Shown piece by piece: positions 35,029 to 44,769 of a stretch of DNA of 64,000 bases. Every line of letters begins with the position of its first letter. Within the stretch, counting starts at the first letter, position 1. Origin of the DNA: Neonectria sp. B-13 (lineage: Eukaryota > Ascomycota > Sordariomycetes > Hypocreales > Nectriaceae); contig NOKP01000035.1 in the NCBI GenBank assembly GCA_002682825.1, positions 186,001-250,000 of the forward strand, in the 5' to 3' direction. The notes under the pieces were generated by a model, which saw only the letters and a program-made list of their open reading frames with translations, made no database searches and was not told the origin of the DNA. A program made the position numbers and the translations under genes.

Positions 35029-36595
35029 ATGCCACGACCCAAGCTTATCCTGTCTTTGTGCTTCCTGGCCTCGGCGCTGTTTGGGTCCAGTCTGGGATCT
35101 CAAGGTGCCAAATCTCTTCGCCAGCGTCGAAATAAAACACCAGCAATGCCGACTGCCCCCGGAACCACGAAAGATTGTTTAAACTGGTACGACAATGATG
35201 GCAGCCTTGAATGTGAAATAATGCCCTGGGCATGGGACATCTCTTTGGAGGACTTCATCAAATGGGTAAGTTACTTCTTCACACACTGCAGGAAGTTTTA
35301 TCAAGTTAGCTCACACCCTTTGTCTCGTTTAGAATCCTTCCATCACCGAGTCCTGTGGAAACTTCTTACCGGATTACTCTTACTGTATCGAGGCGAGTGA
35401 GCCTGTCGCATCCACCACTTCGTCTACAACATCCCGATCTCCGATTACATCCACCACCCAAGTCGCCACCAAGACAACCAGTGTCAAAACTACAACCACT
35501 AGAGCTGGCAATGGCGTTGAAACTCCTGAGCCTACTCAGCCAGACATGGTTTCTAATTGCAATAAATTCTACTTTGTGCAAAGTGGCGAGACCTGCGACA
35601 CCATCATCAGCAAGTACGGGATGTCCAAAACACAGTTCGCCACTTGGAATCCCAACGTCGGCAGCTCCTGTGCAGGCCTCTGGGCCATGACATACGCCTG
35701 TGTATCAGTCATTGGCTTCACTCCTACGAAACCCGACAACGGCATCACTACACCTACGCCAATCCAGCCTGATATAGTGGACAACTGCAACAGGTTTCAC
35801 CTGGTCCAGCCTGGTGAAAAGTGCTCAACCGTTGCCACCTTGAATAGTATCTCTATTCCCAACTTCCTTAAGTGGAACCCAGCAGCCGGTTCTGGATGTA
35901 CAGGGTTGAATACAAACGCATATGCCTGTGTTTCTGTCATCGGTTTCACGCCAACCAAGCCCGGGAATGGCATCACAACCCCAACCCCGACACAGCCTGA
36001 TATTGTTGATAACTGCAATAAATTCCACCTTGTCAAGACAGGGGAAAAGTGTTCGACAGTTGCCAACCTCAACAACATCTCCATTGCAAACTTCCTCAAG
36101 TGGAACCCGGAGGCTGGATCCGGCTGCACGGGTCTCAAGACGGGTGCATACGCGTGCGTCTCGGTTGTTGGCTTCACCCCTACAAAGCCTGATAATGGGA
36201 TTGCAACCCCTACACCAACACAGCCAGATATGGTAGACGACTGCAACAAATTTCACCTTGCCAAGACAGGGGAGAAGTGTTCGACGATTGCCAACAACAA
36301 TGCCATTTCGATACCAGATTTCCTAGCTTGGAATCCCAAGGTTGGCAGCGGGTGTACTGGCTTGAAGGCCAATGCGTACGCTTGTGTGTGGACGATTGGC
36401 TACAGTCCTTCACCCGTCCAAGATGGCATGATTAAGACGTGTAAAAAGTACCACTTCGTTCCAAAGGGTCAAATTTGTGATGCTATTCTAGCTAAATGCA
36501 AAGTCACGCTTGCACAGCTCTACAAGTGGAACCCGGCTATTGGAAAGGACTGCAGCAGTATGTGGGCTGAGGCATATCTCTGTGTCGGGATATGA
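35029..36595 (+). CDS. secreted multi-LysM protein, 499 aa
   Basis: Two exons, 35029-35265 and 35333-36595, 67-bp intron (GTAAGT...GTTTAG). Residues 1-23 are a signal peptide. A degenerate LysM lies at about 50-100 (split by the intron), then a Ser/Thr-rich linker (about 102-145), then five LysM modules starting with CNKFYFV, CNRFHLV, CNKFHLV, CNKFHLA and CKKYHFV. The modules are separated by near-identical TPTKPDNGITTPTPTQPD linkers of about 25 residues. Each module has the W-N-P and paired-Cys pattern of fungal LysM domains. There is no catalytic domain, so it is a chitin/chito-oligomer binder acting outside the cell, either shielding hyphae or masking chitin from plant immunity. LysM-only genes next to subgroup C chitinases are a known arrangement. 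Confidence 0.92.
35560..36420 (+). repeat. internal LysM-plus-linker repeats
   Basis: Three to four tandem units of about 230 bp inside the LysM gene (module plus TPT/TQPD linker). Neighbouring units are more alike in protein than in third bases, which points to older duplications under selection. Confidence 0.7.
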
Positions 36596-37729
36596 GTAGT
36601 TGGCGATTGCTCAGTTTCATGTCGCACTCTCATTCTATTCTTAGTTATTAATTACCACTTTATTTTGCTTGAAGTTAACTTTGGACACAATTCCAGTGAA
36701 TTGGCTCAAACTTCTCGAGTTGCCGCAGCGTCAGACGTAGCAAACTCGCCGTCACATGTGAATGACGCTCAGTAAGCTGCAAAAGGTAAGGCTGCCATTA
36801 ACCCGAAAATGTGACAGCGTTTCGCCAGACGAGACCAATAATGTGAAGAGCGTAACACCATCCACAAAGGGCCCGAATTCCGTCTTCCCCGCGGTGGCTT
36901 GGAGCCCAAGGAATGTATTCGTCGCTCAGAGCTTCAGGAATGTTTCTGATGGCCTGGAGCTGAAAAATAGATTGTGGCTGTGCCTCTTAAGGCTAAAACA
37001 ATGTCTTTGGAGCTCGTATTCAGTCGGAGCAACTTTATCCTACGGCCGACCATCCTTTCCCACATTGGCTGAGTGAGAGAGCTCAAGGAACTTTTTTGTC
37101 TGCTGAGTTAGGAAAGCCTTGCTTCAAGGTAGGAAGCCTGATTACGTGGCTTTTCACACATTCGGGCATGTGATTAAAGTGAGAGTTTACGTGCATCGCA
37201 GTCTCGTCAACAAAGGTTCCCGAAACTTGATGCAGCCTTACCTTGTGAGGTGACACGAAAGACGTCAACAGATGCTGCAGTAGTAAGCCGTGACGGCATC
37301 GTTGCCTAGATACCCGGACGATCTTGCCGATCTTCTCGGTGGGAGAGGATGCCTTGCAGCGGTAACGTAAAATGCGGGAGCAGAGCGACATATAATTCTC
37401 ATATATTGTCCAATGATTTCGAATAGCCTGAGACATATCCCGTGTGCCAAGCACCGAGGCTGGCTGAGATGGCGGTGACACGGTAGCTGAGATGGCGGTG
37501 GCGCTGGAAGCCGGAAGTGCCGAGGATCTTGAAGCATTCGATGTGCATGTCTCAAACTCGAGGAATGTGCAAATGACCTTGCACATGTAGGGCAGGAGTC
37601 ACCGACTTTTCATATCCATGTAGGCCCTCAAGCACTCTAGAAAAGTATAAAAGACGATCTCATCTGCGACTCAAACCCATTCAACAGACTTCACTTAGGA
37701 GTGTATTCAACTTCTTTCACAAAGCAACC
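36596..37729. other. intergenic region
   Basis: No gene is supported. The open frames at 36762-37076 (plus) and 37083-37586 (minus) have no domain or splice support. The AA7 promoter lies at the distal end. Confidence 0.4.
37646..37653 (+). promoter_or_regulatory. TATA box of AA7 oxidase gene
   Basis: TATAAAAG 77-84 bp before the start codon, followed by a C/A-rich leader. This is the clearest core promoter in the window. The mirror is at 47623-47630. Confidence 0.6.
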
Positions 37730-39448
37730 ATGGTCCGAATCCAAGATTTCGAAGGGATGCAATACTCCCGCGACGGCACTCCAGCCGAGCAGCAGGACTA
37801 CTCGTACTTCAACGAGCAGTATGCCACCTCAACCCACCAAGAGGACCACAACATGTACCCGGATCTCATCGTCCAGCCGAAACGAGACGAGGACGTCGTT
37901 AAAGCCGTGAACTGGGCCCGAGACCACAAAGTCGCCATCGCTGTCAAGAGCGGCGGCCACCAGTACAGCGGTGCTTCGTCGACCAGCGGCGAGAACATCC
38001 AGATCGACCTTGGCAACACGTACAAAGACTTGATGGTTCTGAACCCCAAAGACCCCATAGCCGAGGACCGCGCTCTGGTGTACGTCGGCGTCAGCAACCA
38101 GCTCAAGGACTTCAACGCGTATCTCAAACACAACCAATTATTCGTTCCTCACGGACAATGTGCCTACGTGTGTGTCGGCGGACACGCTCAAACCGGTGGT
38201 TATGGCCAACTCGGCCGTAGCTTTGGTCTCTTCGGCGACCACATCAAAACAATTCGCATGGTCTGCCACGATGGTGTCATCCGAGACATCACCAGGGAGA
38301 ACCAGGCCGAGCTTTTCCACGCCATACTTGGAGGCAGTCCAGGCAACTTTGGTATCATCACACACTACATCGTCGAGGTTTATCGGGCCCAGAGTTACGT
38401 GGGGACTGTTGCCGGTCCAAACGGATTCAAGGGGCCACATGGCATCAAAGGACTCTGGATATACTCTAAAAGGGTCCTCACGGAGCTGCTCACCATCGTC
38501 GCACAAATGGCCGACGACGACACGGTCCCGCGAGGCTTTGACCTCTGTGTCAGCGTCCTCAGCACTGACTTTCCCGTCACGATGCTGTTCCCCACATTGA
38601 ACGACGCTGGTACTTGGGAACGTATTCAAGACAAGATCAAGAGCTTTCTTGCGGATGAGTTCCTTGAGTGGCTCAATGGCCGCTTCCCTTCCATCATCGT
38701 GGTGTATGCACAGTGGTGTCCTACCAGCAAGGATGACAAGTATGATGCGAGTGTTGACGACTGGTTCGACAAATTCCGCGCCCTCAAGGGTTTTTTCAAG
38801 AATGAAACCCTCCTCATCAACGAGCTCGAAGAGGACATGTCTAAGATGTCTGGCAAATGGATCTTCCCAAAGGAGCGGGAGTTCAACTTCCCTTACGTCA
38901 AGCGCACCTACACTACAAACTCGAAGACTCTCGAAAAGGATAATTGGGTCAACGACGTGGTCCGGCGCATCGACCTAATCTACAACCCAAACCAGCTGCT
39001 GAATGGCAACCCAGGAGAGAAGGACTACGAGGTCTACCTCAACTGCAAGCTTTCCGTGCAGATCCAAGCCTTGGGAGGCGCCAACTCGCAGTTCTACGCA
39101 AAAAGAGACAACGGCACCTCGTACAGCTGGAGAGACACCTCGGTCGTGCAGGTGTTGGACTGCTTCCACAAACCGGATGCCCAGTCCAAGGAGTATGCGG
39201 AATCGTGGCAGGCTGAGAATGACGCCGTCATGGTTGGTTCCTCGAGCTCGTTCAGCAATAAGGACAGGCGCGTGCTCTGGGGCTCGTATGGGGACTGGGA
39301 TCTGGGGAATCAGGAGGTTTGGGAATGTTATTACGAGGATGCGGAGAAGTACCAGAGGTTGGGTAGGGCGAGGGGCAAGGCTGACCCCAACGGAACTTTC
39401 ACTCCAAACCCATTCGCTGTTTCGGCCGTTAAACCTACTGATGCTTGA
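37730..39448 (+). CDS. FAD-linked oxidase, AA7 / berberine-bridge-like, 572 aa
   Basis: A single exon, ATG at 37730 to TGA. The PCMH-type FAD domain spans about 45-215: KSGGHQYSG holds His77 and GQCAYVCVGGHAQTGGYG holds Cys144, the two positions used for bicovalent FAD in gluco-oligosaccharide oxidases of family AA7. LGGSPGNFGIITHYIVEVY is the typical end of the FAD domain. A substrate domain and a C-terminal berberine-bridge-like segment follow (SFSNKDRRVLWGSYGDWDL and NPFAVSA tail). No signal peptide is visible, so it may be intracellular, unlike many AA7 enzymes. Relatives oxidise oligosaccharides (including chito-oligosaccharides) or secondary metabolites with release of H2O2. Placement beside LysM and chitinase genes makes an oligosaccharide substrate attractive, but this is inference. 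Confidence 0.9.
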   Translation: MVRIQDFEGMQYSRDGTPAEQQDYSYFNEQYATSTHQEDHNMYPDLIVQPKRDEDVVKAVNWARDHKVAIAVKSGGHQYSGASSTSGENIQIDLGNTYKDLMVLNPKDPIAEDRALVYVGVSNQLKDFNAYLKHNQLFVPHGQCAYVCVGGHAQTGGYGQLGRSFGLFGDHIKTIRMVCHDGVIRDITRENQAELFHAILGGSPGNFGIITHYIVEVYRAQSYVGTVAGPNGFKGPHGIKGLWIYSKRVLTELLTIVAQMADDDTVPRGFDLCVSVLSTDFPVTMLFPTLNDAGTWERIQDKIKSFLADEFLEWLNGRFPSIIVVYAQWCPTSKDDKYDASVDDWFDKFRALKGFFKNETLLINELEEDMSKMSGKWIFPKEREFNFPYVKRTYTTNSKTLEKDNWVNDVVRRIDLIYNPNQLLNGNPGEKDYEVYLNCKLSVQIQALGGANSQFYAKRDNGTSYSWRDTSVVQVLDCFHKPDAQSKEYAESWQAENDAVMVGSSSSFSNKDRRVLWGSYGDWDLGNQEVWECYYEDAEKYQRLGRARGKADPNGTFTPNPFAVSAVKPTDA

Positions 39449-40364
39449 TGCAAGAATGCTAAGGTGGGTGGACTACTAGTCAGGGGATTGTTGAATATCT
39501 AAATTGAGTTAGTGGATATTCTAGCACTGAGTTCAACATGGAGTGTCAAGTAAGTAGGCCAAAATTAGTGAAGCTGTCCAAGAGGCTGCATGTACTCATT
39601 CTGTTCTATTCGTCCTGTGATCTACCTTAGTTCAGTACTGCGAGATGAAGACACAGCAAGTGGGAACTCAGGCGAGTGGCCCAGAGCCCTGGGCAGTATT
39701 CATGGTACGGGTTTTAAAAGGTCGCAAATTTGGCAAATCACCCTGGACAGGTGGTGCTACGTCAGATCCGGACGTCGAAACAACTGCAGATCGTGCTCGG
39801 CGATCTAGGGTCAGGCGATGCGAAAGCCTTGGTCCATGGATGCGGATCCAGTACCTGGTGAGAAATACAGGGATAATTTTAGGGCTGCAGGGGCATAGAC
39901 GGGGGCAAGGATAGGGCACATGCAATCCCTGAGGGTAGAAAATAGCCAGATTATAGGGCTAAATCGGGCATAGACGGTCGATCTGTGACAAGGCCGTGAG
40001 GTTGCCGAACTTGATGACCTTGCTAAGAACACTTTAATCGTACTGTATGAGTGCGGGGGTCGTCTTTCAGGGTTTGAGGGAATCAAAACGTTTCCCTCGT
40101 CTGCAGTCCGGATTTCGACATAGTCGGGTTTCTCCCTCTTTCGAGACCGTAGCATCTTATACAGCGATAGTTTTTTTTACCCAATACGCAATCAGGGTAT
40201 TCGTTCACGATGATAGTATACCTTTACCCGATTGTTTGTGTTATCAACGTCTTTCGGACAAAAAGACATGTTAAGCCAGCTCACGGAAAGCTATAGGGTA
40301 GTTCAAGTGCCGGGAGGGGAGAATTGCCCGCATGCCTCCACTTCCACACATTTGGGACACGAAC
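39449..40364. other. intergenic region
   Basis: No gene recognised. Around 39885-39975 are short repeated words (GGGCATAGACGG twice, TAGGGC three times). Nothing else stands out. Confidence 0.4.
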
Positions 40365-40380
40365 AAAAAAAGAAAAGGTG

Positions 40381-40506
40381 TGCGGTTTATGTGGATCGAA
40401 CACATGACCTTCAGATCTTCAGTCTGACGCTCTCTAGAGAGATTGTTAGACAAATGTGCTGGAGTTTTCAAAGTTTTTCAACTTACCCCAACTGAGCTAA
40501 ACCCGC
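40381..40506 (-). tRNA. tRNA-Phe(GAA) with 53-bp GT-AG insertion in the D-loop (left copy)
   Basis: Minus strand: exon 1 40487-40506 (positions 1-20), insertion 40434-40486, exon 2 40381-40433. Removing the insertion gives a 73-nt tRNA: acceptor GCGGGTT/AAACCGC (one G-A mismatch at 5-68, which I recall also in Neurospora tRNA-Phe), D-stem GCTC/GAGC, anticodon loop CTGAAGA with GAA, T-loop TTCGATC, discriminator A, no encoded CCA. A box (TAGCTCAGTTGG) and B box (TGTTCGATCC) are intact. Pol III T-runs follow at 40365-40376. There is no canonical intron after the anticodon. The insertion starts GTAAGT, has CTAAC 12 nt before its end, and ends CTAG. Confidence 0.92.
40434..40486 (-). other. spliceosomal-type intron inside tRNA D-loop (left copy)
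   Basis: 53 bp, between tRNA positions 20 and 21. The 5' site GTAAGT, the CTAAC branch sequence and the 3' CTAG are indistinguishable from those of protein-coding introns in this window (47-112 bp). Only one cut position restores the tRNA, and it is exactly the GT-AG one. It contains no terminal inverted repeats and no open frame. Confidence 0.8.
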
Positions 40507-41230
40507 GCTGATGAAAGATTTGTTCTCACCCGTTACACTATGAAGTCGGAGCCTCGCATTCACTCACAACGGGCCGAGGGGGAACAAAGCGATTGAGCGA
40601 CGCGAGCCCAGCCTGGCTTTCCATCTGATTGACACCTAGTCATTGACTTCGCGTGGTATATAACATGATGAAGTCCAACCGCTCTAGGCGTTCACCCACA
40701 AATGGTCATGCACTGAGGGACGAAGCCCAAACTGATAGAGGAGGTGCTACGACTGTAGTCGTGGTGTCGTGGACGAAGTATCTCTCTATGTGCAACTAGA
40801 AACTAGCGCATGTATCAGACGTTGGTGCATTGGGAGATCTCTATCAGTGTGTCTTGGACATTGAGCCCTGCTATGTCCATTCGGTCGCTGGGCTTGGTAC
40901 TGGTTATTGCAATCCCAGTGAGCCGGTTATGTGCCAGCTGGTCTTTGTGTGGCGCCCTATTTTCTGTCACTGTCTTATGCGTAAGTTGCACCTGGGAGAA
41001 GAGCTCTTCACAGCTCTGCTATTTCGCCTGAATATTTCGATCCCAGGTTTTTTGCTTGCTCTTCTTGGCGAGAAAGGCTCTGATAAAGTACTCCCAAGTG
41101 GTCCGTGCATGAGCTGACGTCAGATGTCCACGACTGACAACACAGCACTCAGCTGAGCCTCTTCTTCTTCCGGCTAACTCACCGACGGGAGCAGCCTCAC
41201 TAACCCAACTCAACTTTATTCTATGCAACC
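40507..41230. other. intergenic region with CRE-type site
   Basis: No gene is supported. A TGACGTCA palindrome at 41115-41122 lies 109 bp before the next start codon. Confidence 0.4.
41115..41122. promoter_or_regulatory. CRE-type palindrome upstream of the repeat-tail gene
   Basis: TGACGTCA within GAGCTGACGTCAGATG, at a promoter-like distance from the start at 41231. The mirror is at 44154-44161. Function inferred. Confidence 0.4.
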
Positions 41231-42488
41231 ATGTCTTCCCACGCCGTGCCCGAGGTGTTGATGAAGAAGGTGGACGAGTACGTCGACTCGCTCGCGCCGC
41301 AGATCCAACCCCGCATCACGTCGGAGCTTGAGGTGTTTCAACAGAAGACCATCGACAGCTTGGAGACGCAGGTCGTCGACGCCTTCCGCTCGCTGTTCAA
41401 CAAGGACAAGGACGGAAGCGGCTCGAGAAGCCTGGACAACGCCGCTCCGGATTCCTACGGCGGCCAGTCGCTGCCGTTCGCCGACGAGATCGCCAAGTTG
41501 ACGCGCGGCTTCAGCACCATCACCGACGAAGCGGGGGATGACCTGCGGGACATTTTCGACATCACCGAAGGCCGCGACGGTCCCGGCGAGAACAGGTCTC
41601 GTGGAGTAGGCCACGGCGACTCCTCCCAGGGAGCCAAGGGCTTCCTCTCCGCCGCCCTCAATGTCGTGCAAGATCATCTGGACAGCAACTCCAAAGTACC
41701 AGGTGGCCAGCGATTCGAGCTCGATGGGCTTCTCGGCGTGCTCAGTAATACCGTCAAAGACGCCGCGCGCAATCCGGAAGAGAAGGCGCGCCTTATAAGC
41801 CCCGAGATCAAGGAGCAGGTCGGTGCCAAGTTGCGGGAGCAGCACGCGCCCATCGCGGAGCAGTTTACTCGCATTGCGTTGAACCACATCAAGCACTGGC
41901 TGCGCGGCAACACGAGCACGAAGGATCTCGGCGATGGTGTCAAGGGGGAGATCGAAGACCAAGTCAAGGATCTGGTAAAGGGGCTTGGTGGCTTATTTGG
42001 AAACAAGAAGCCATCCAGCGAGGGATCGGCGAGAGGTTTTGGCCATCGGGATAACCATGGTGACGAGGGAGAGAGAGAAAGCAGCGGCGGCTTCTCCAAG
42101 GTCATCAGCGACAAGCTCAGCACGGGTCTTGCTCGAGTCCACAGGAACGTCCGTCTCGAGTTCCGCAAGATTTTGGGCGGCATCGAGAAGCAGCTATTCG
42201 AGCTGCTCCCCGCCGCGTTCCAGCGCCCGCTGGAGAAGATCCTCGGCGGCAACCCCTTCGACACCCAACTCGACCGCGACGCGGCGCCCAACGCGGACCG
42301 CGGCTTCGGCGACGACATCAAGGCCAAGCTAGTCTCCAAGATCCGCGGCCTGGTGCGCAAGGTGCAGGAGACGCTGCGCGAGAGCATCCTGGGCGTCGTC
42401 AACGGCGGACACCGCAAGTTTGAGCGCGAGAGCTGGGTTTTGGTGCAGGGCATGGTCGAACAGAAGGTGCACAAGTACTTGCCCAAGG
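41231..42488 (+). CDS. hypothetical protein with proline-rich repeat tail, left copy, cut by gap
   Basis: An open frame of 419 codons that runs into the N gap, so the C-terminus is missing here; the right copy supplies 66 more codons. No signal peptide or membrane segment. The protein is hydrophilic and mostly helical by composition. Residues 1-60 look like coiled or amphipathic helix (DSLAPQIQPRITSELEVFQQ), then a low-complexity charged linker, and further helices with Lys/Glu/Leu patterns. Gly/Ser/Asp/Arg-rich linkers occur at about 60-70, 118-135 and 262-290. I do not recognise the family; similar proteins are common as uncharacterised fungal products. Codon use is strongly GC-ending, suggesting good expression. 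Confidence 0.75.
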
Positions 42489-42588
42489 NNNNNNNNNNNN
42501 NNNNNNNNNNNNNNNNNNNNNNNNNNNNNNNNNNNNNNNNNNNNNNNNNNNNNNNNNNNNNNNNNNNNNNNNNNNNNNNNNNNNNNNN
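42489..42588. other. assembly gap, 100 N
   Basis: Exactly 100 unknown bases, the usual placeholder for a gap of unknown size. The left contig ends at the codon following LPK of the repeat-tail gene; the right contig ends inside the proline-rich repeat of the same gene on the opposite strand. Confidence 0.99.
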
Positions 42589-42693
42589 GGAGGAGGGGGA
42601 TAGCTTCCCTGTGAATCATGAGACGGAGGAGGGGGATAGCTTCCCTGTGAATCATGGGAAGGAGGAGGGGCATAGCCTCCCTGCGGGGAAGAG
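42589..42693 (-). repeat. 36-bp tandem repeat coding for PPPSHDSQGSYP units
   Basis: Two near-identical 36-bp units (42589-42624, 42625-42660; 4 differences) and a degenerate third up to about 42693, on the minus strand in frame with the repeat-tail gene. The array is cut by the gap, so copy number is unknown. Tandem arrays of this kind often stop assemblers, which explains the gap. Confidence 0.9.
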
Positions 42694-44045
42694 ACAGACT
42701 GGTTCCCACCACCGAGCTGCGCACTAGCCGTCGGCGCTCCCACACTGACACCCTCATTGCCAATATCATCCGGCACCGAGATCTTCACCTTGGGCAAGTA
42801 CTTGTGCACCTTCTGTTCGACCATGCCCTGCACCAAAACCCAGCTCTCGCGCTCAAACTTGCGGTGTCCGCCGTTGACGACGCCCAGGATGCTCTCGCGC
42901 AGCGTCTCCTGCACCTTGCGCACCAGGCCGCGGATCTTGGAGACTAGCTTGGCCTTGATGTCGTCGCCGAAGCCGCGGTCCGCGTTGGGCGCCGCGTCGC
43001 GGTCGAGTTGGGTGTCGAAGGGGTTGCCGCCGAGGATCTTCTCCAGCGGGCGCTGGAACGCGGCGGGGAGCAGCTCGAATAGCTGCTTCTCGATGCCGCC
43101 CAAAATCTTGCGGAACTCGAGACGGACGTTCCTGTGGACTCGAGCAAGACCCGTGCTGAGCTTGTCGCTGATGACCTTGGAGAAGCCGCCGCTGCTTTCT
43201 CTCTCTCCCTCGTCACCATGGTTATCCCGATGGCCAAAACCTCTCGCCGATCCCTCGCTGGATGGCTTCTTGTTTCCAAATAAGCCACCAAGCCCCTTTA
43301 CCAGATCCTTGACTTGGTCTTCGATCTCCCCCTTGACACCATCGCCGAGATCCTTCGTGCTCGTGTTGCCGCGCAGCCAGTGCTTGATGTGGTTCAACGC
43401 AATGCGAGTAAACTGCTCCGCGATGGGCGCGTGCTGCTCCCGCAACTTGGCACCGACCTGCTCCTTGATCTCGGGGCTTATAAGGCGCGCCTTCTCTTCC
43501 GGATTGCGCGCGGCGTCTTTGACGGTATTACTGAGCACGCCGAGAAGCCCATCGAGCTCGAATCGCTGGCCACCTGGTACTTTGGAGTTGCTGTCCAGAT
43601 GATCTTGCACGACATTGAGGGCGGCGGAGAGGAAGCCCTTGGCTCCCTGGGAGGAGTCGCCGTGGCCTACTCCACGAGACCTGTTCTCGCCGGGACCGTC
43701 GCGGCCTTCGGTGATGTCGAAAATGTCCCGCAGGTCATCCCCCGCTTCGTCGGTGATGGTGCTGAAGCCGCGCGTCAACTTGGCGATCTCGTCGGCGAAC
43801 GGCAGCGACTGGCCGCCGTAGGAATCCGGAGCGGCGTTGTCCAGGCTTCTCGAGCCGCTTCCGTCCTTGTCCTTGTTGAACAGCGAGCGGAAGGCGTCGA
43901 CGACCTGCGTCTCCAAGCTGTCGATGGTCTTCTGTTGAAACACCTCAAGCTCCGACGTGATGCGGGGTTGGATCTGCGGCGCGAGCGAGTCGACGTACTC
44001 GTCCACCTTCTTCATCAACACCTCGGGCACGGCGTGGGAAGACAT
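42589..44045 (-). CDS. hypothetical protein with proline-rich repeat tail, right copy, cut by gap
   Basis: Mirror of 41231-42488, identical where they overlap (42788-44045), and 199 bp longer towards the gap. The extra 66 codons give a short segment (VKISVPDDIGNEGV), a Gly/Ser/Gln-rich stretch and at least two 12-residue PPPSHDSQGSYP units. The end of the protein is still missing in the gap. The two copies face each other tail to tail. Confidence 0.75.
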
Positions 44046-44769
44046 GGTTGCATAGAATAAAGTTGAGTTGGGTTAGTGAGGCTGCTCCCGTCGGTGAGTT
44101 AGCCGGAAGAAGAAGAGGCTCAGCTGAGTGCTGTGTTGTCAGTCGTGGACATCTGACGTCAGCTCATGCACGGACCACTTGGGAGTACTTTATCAGAGCC
44201 TTTCTCGCCAAGAAGAGCAAGCAAAAAACCTGGGATCGAAATATTCAGGCGAAATAGCAGAGCTGTGAAGAGCTCTTCTCCCAGGTGCAACTTACGCATA
44301 AGACAGTGACAGAAAATAGGGCGCCACACAAAGACCAGCTGGCACATAACCGGCTCACTGGGATTGCAATAACCAGTACCAAGCCCAGCGACCGAATGGA
44401 CATAGCAGGGCTCAATGTCCAAGACACACTGATAGAGATCTCCCAATGCACCAACGTCTGATACATGCGCTAGTTTCTAGTTGCACATAGAGAGATACTT
44501 CGTCCACGACACCACGACTACAGTCGTAGCACCTCCTCTATCAGTTTGGGCTTCGTCCCTCAGTGCATGACCATTTGTGGGTGAACGCCTAGAGCGGTTG
44601 GACTTCATCATGTTATATACCACGCGAAGTCAATGACTAGGTGTCAATCAGATGGAAAGCCAGGCTGGGCTCGCGTCGCTCAATCGCTTTGTTCCCCCTC
44701 GGCCCGTTGTGAGTGAATGCGAGGCTCCGACTTCATAGTGTAACGGGTGAGAACAAATCTTTCATCAGC

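Larger units (their letters stand above)
21276..42488. repeat. left arm of a giant inverted repeat (21.2 kb)
   Basis: Every feature between 21276 and 42488 has an exact reverse-complement counterpart at 85276 minus its coordinate. All protein frames compared are identical, and intergenic stretches checked by eye (for example 39840-40020 against 45256-45436) show no difference. The left limit is set by the window edge at 64000, not by a visible breakpoint, so the true arm may be longer. Confidence 0.97.

Noticed and set aside
36762..37586. Open frames of 104 aa (plus) and 167 aa (minus) between the LysM and AA7 genes
   Set aside because: No domain, signal peptide or splice partner; composition is that of non-coding DNA.
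40434..40486. Insertion in tRNA taken as a canonical tRNA-endonuclease intron
   Set aside because: Canonical nuclear tRNA introns lie at 37/38 in the anticodon loop. This one is at 20/21 and carries spliceosomal signals; a bulge-helix-bulge was not evident by eye.
40271..40495. Short protein frames overlapping the tRNA on both strands
   Set aside because: They read through the tRNA stems; the cloverleaf explains the conservation.
41231..42727. Open frame read straight through the 100-N gap on the plus strand
   Set aside because: After the gap the sequence is the reverse strand of the same gene. Joining across Ns makes a false fusion; the real left copy is known only to 42488.
42399..44045. 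Minus-strand frame extending from the right copy across the gap to 42399
   Set aside because: Same reason: codons beyond 42589 on the far side of the gap are antisense of the left copy.
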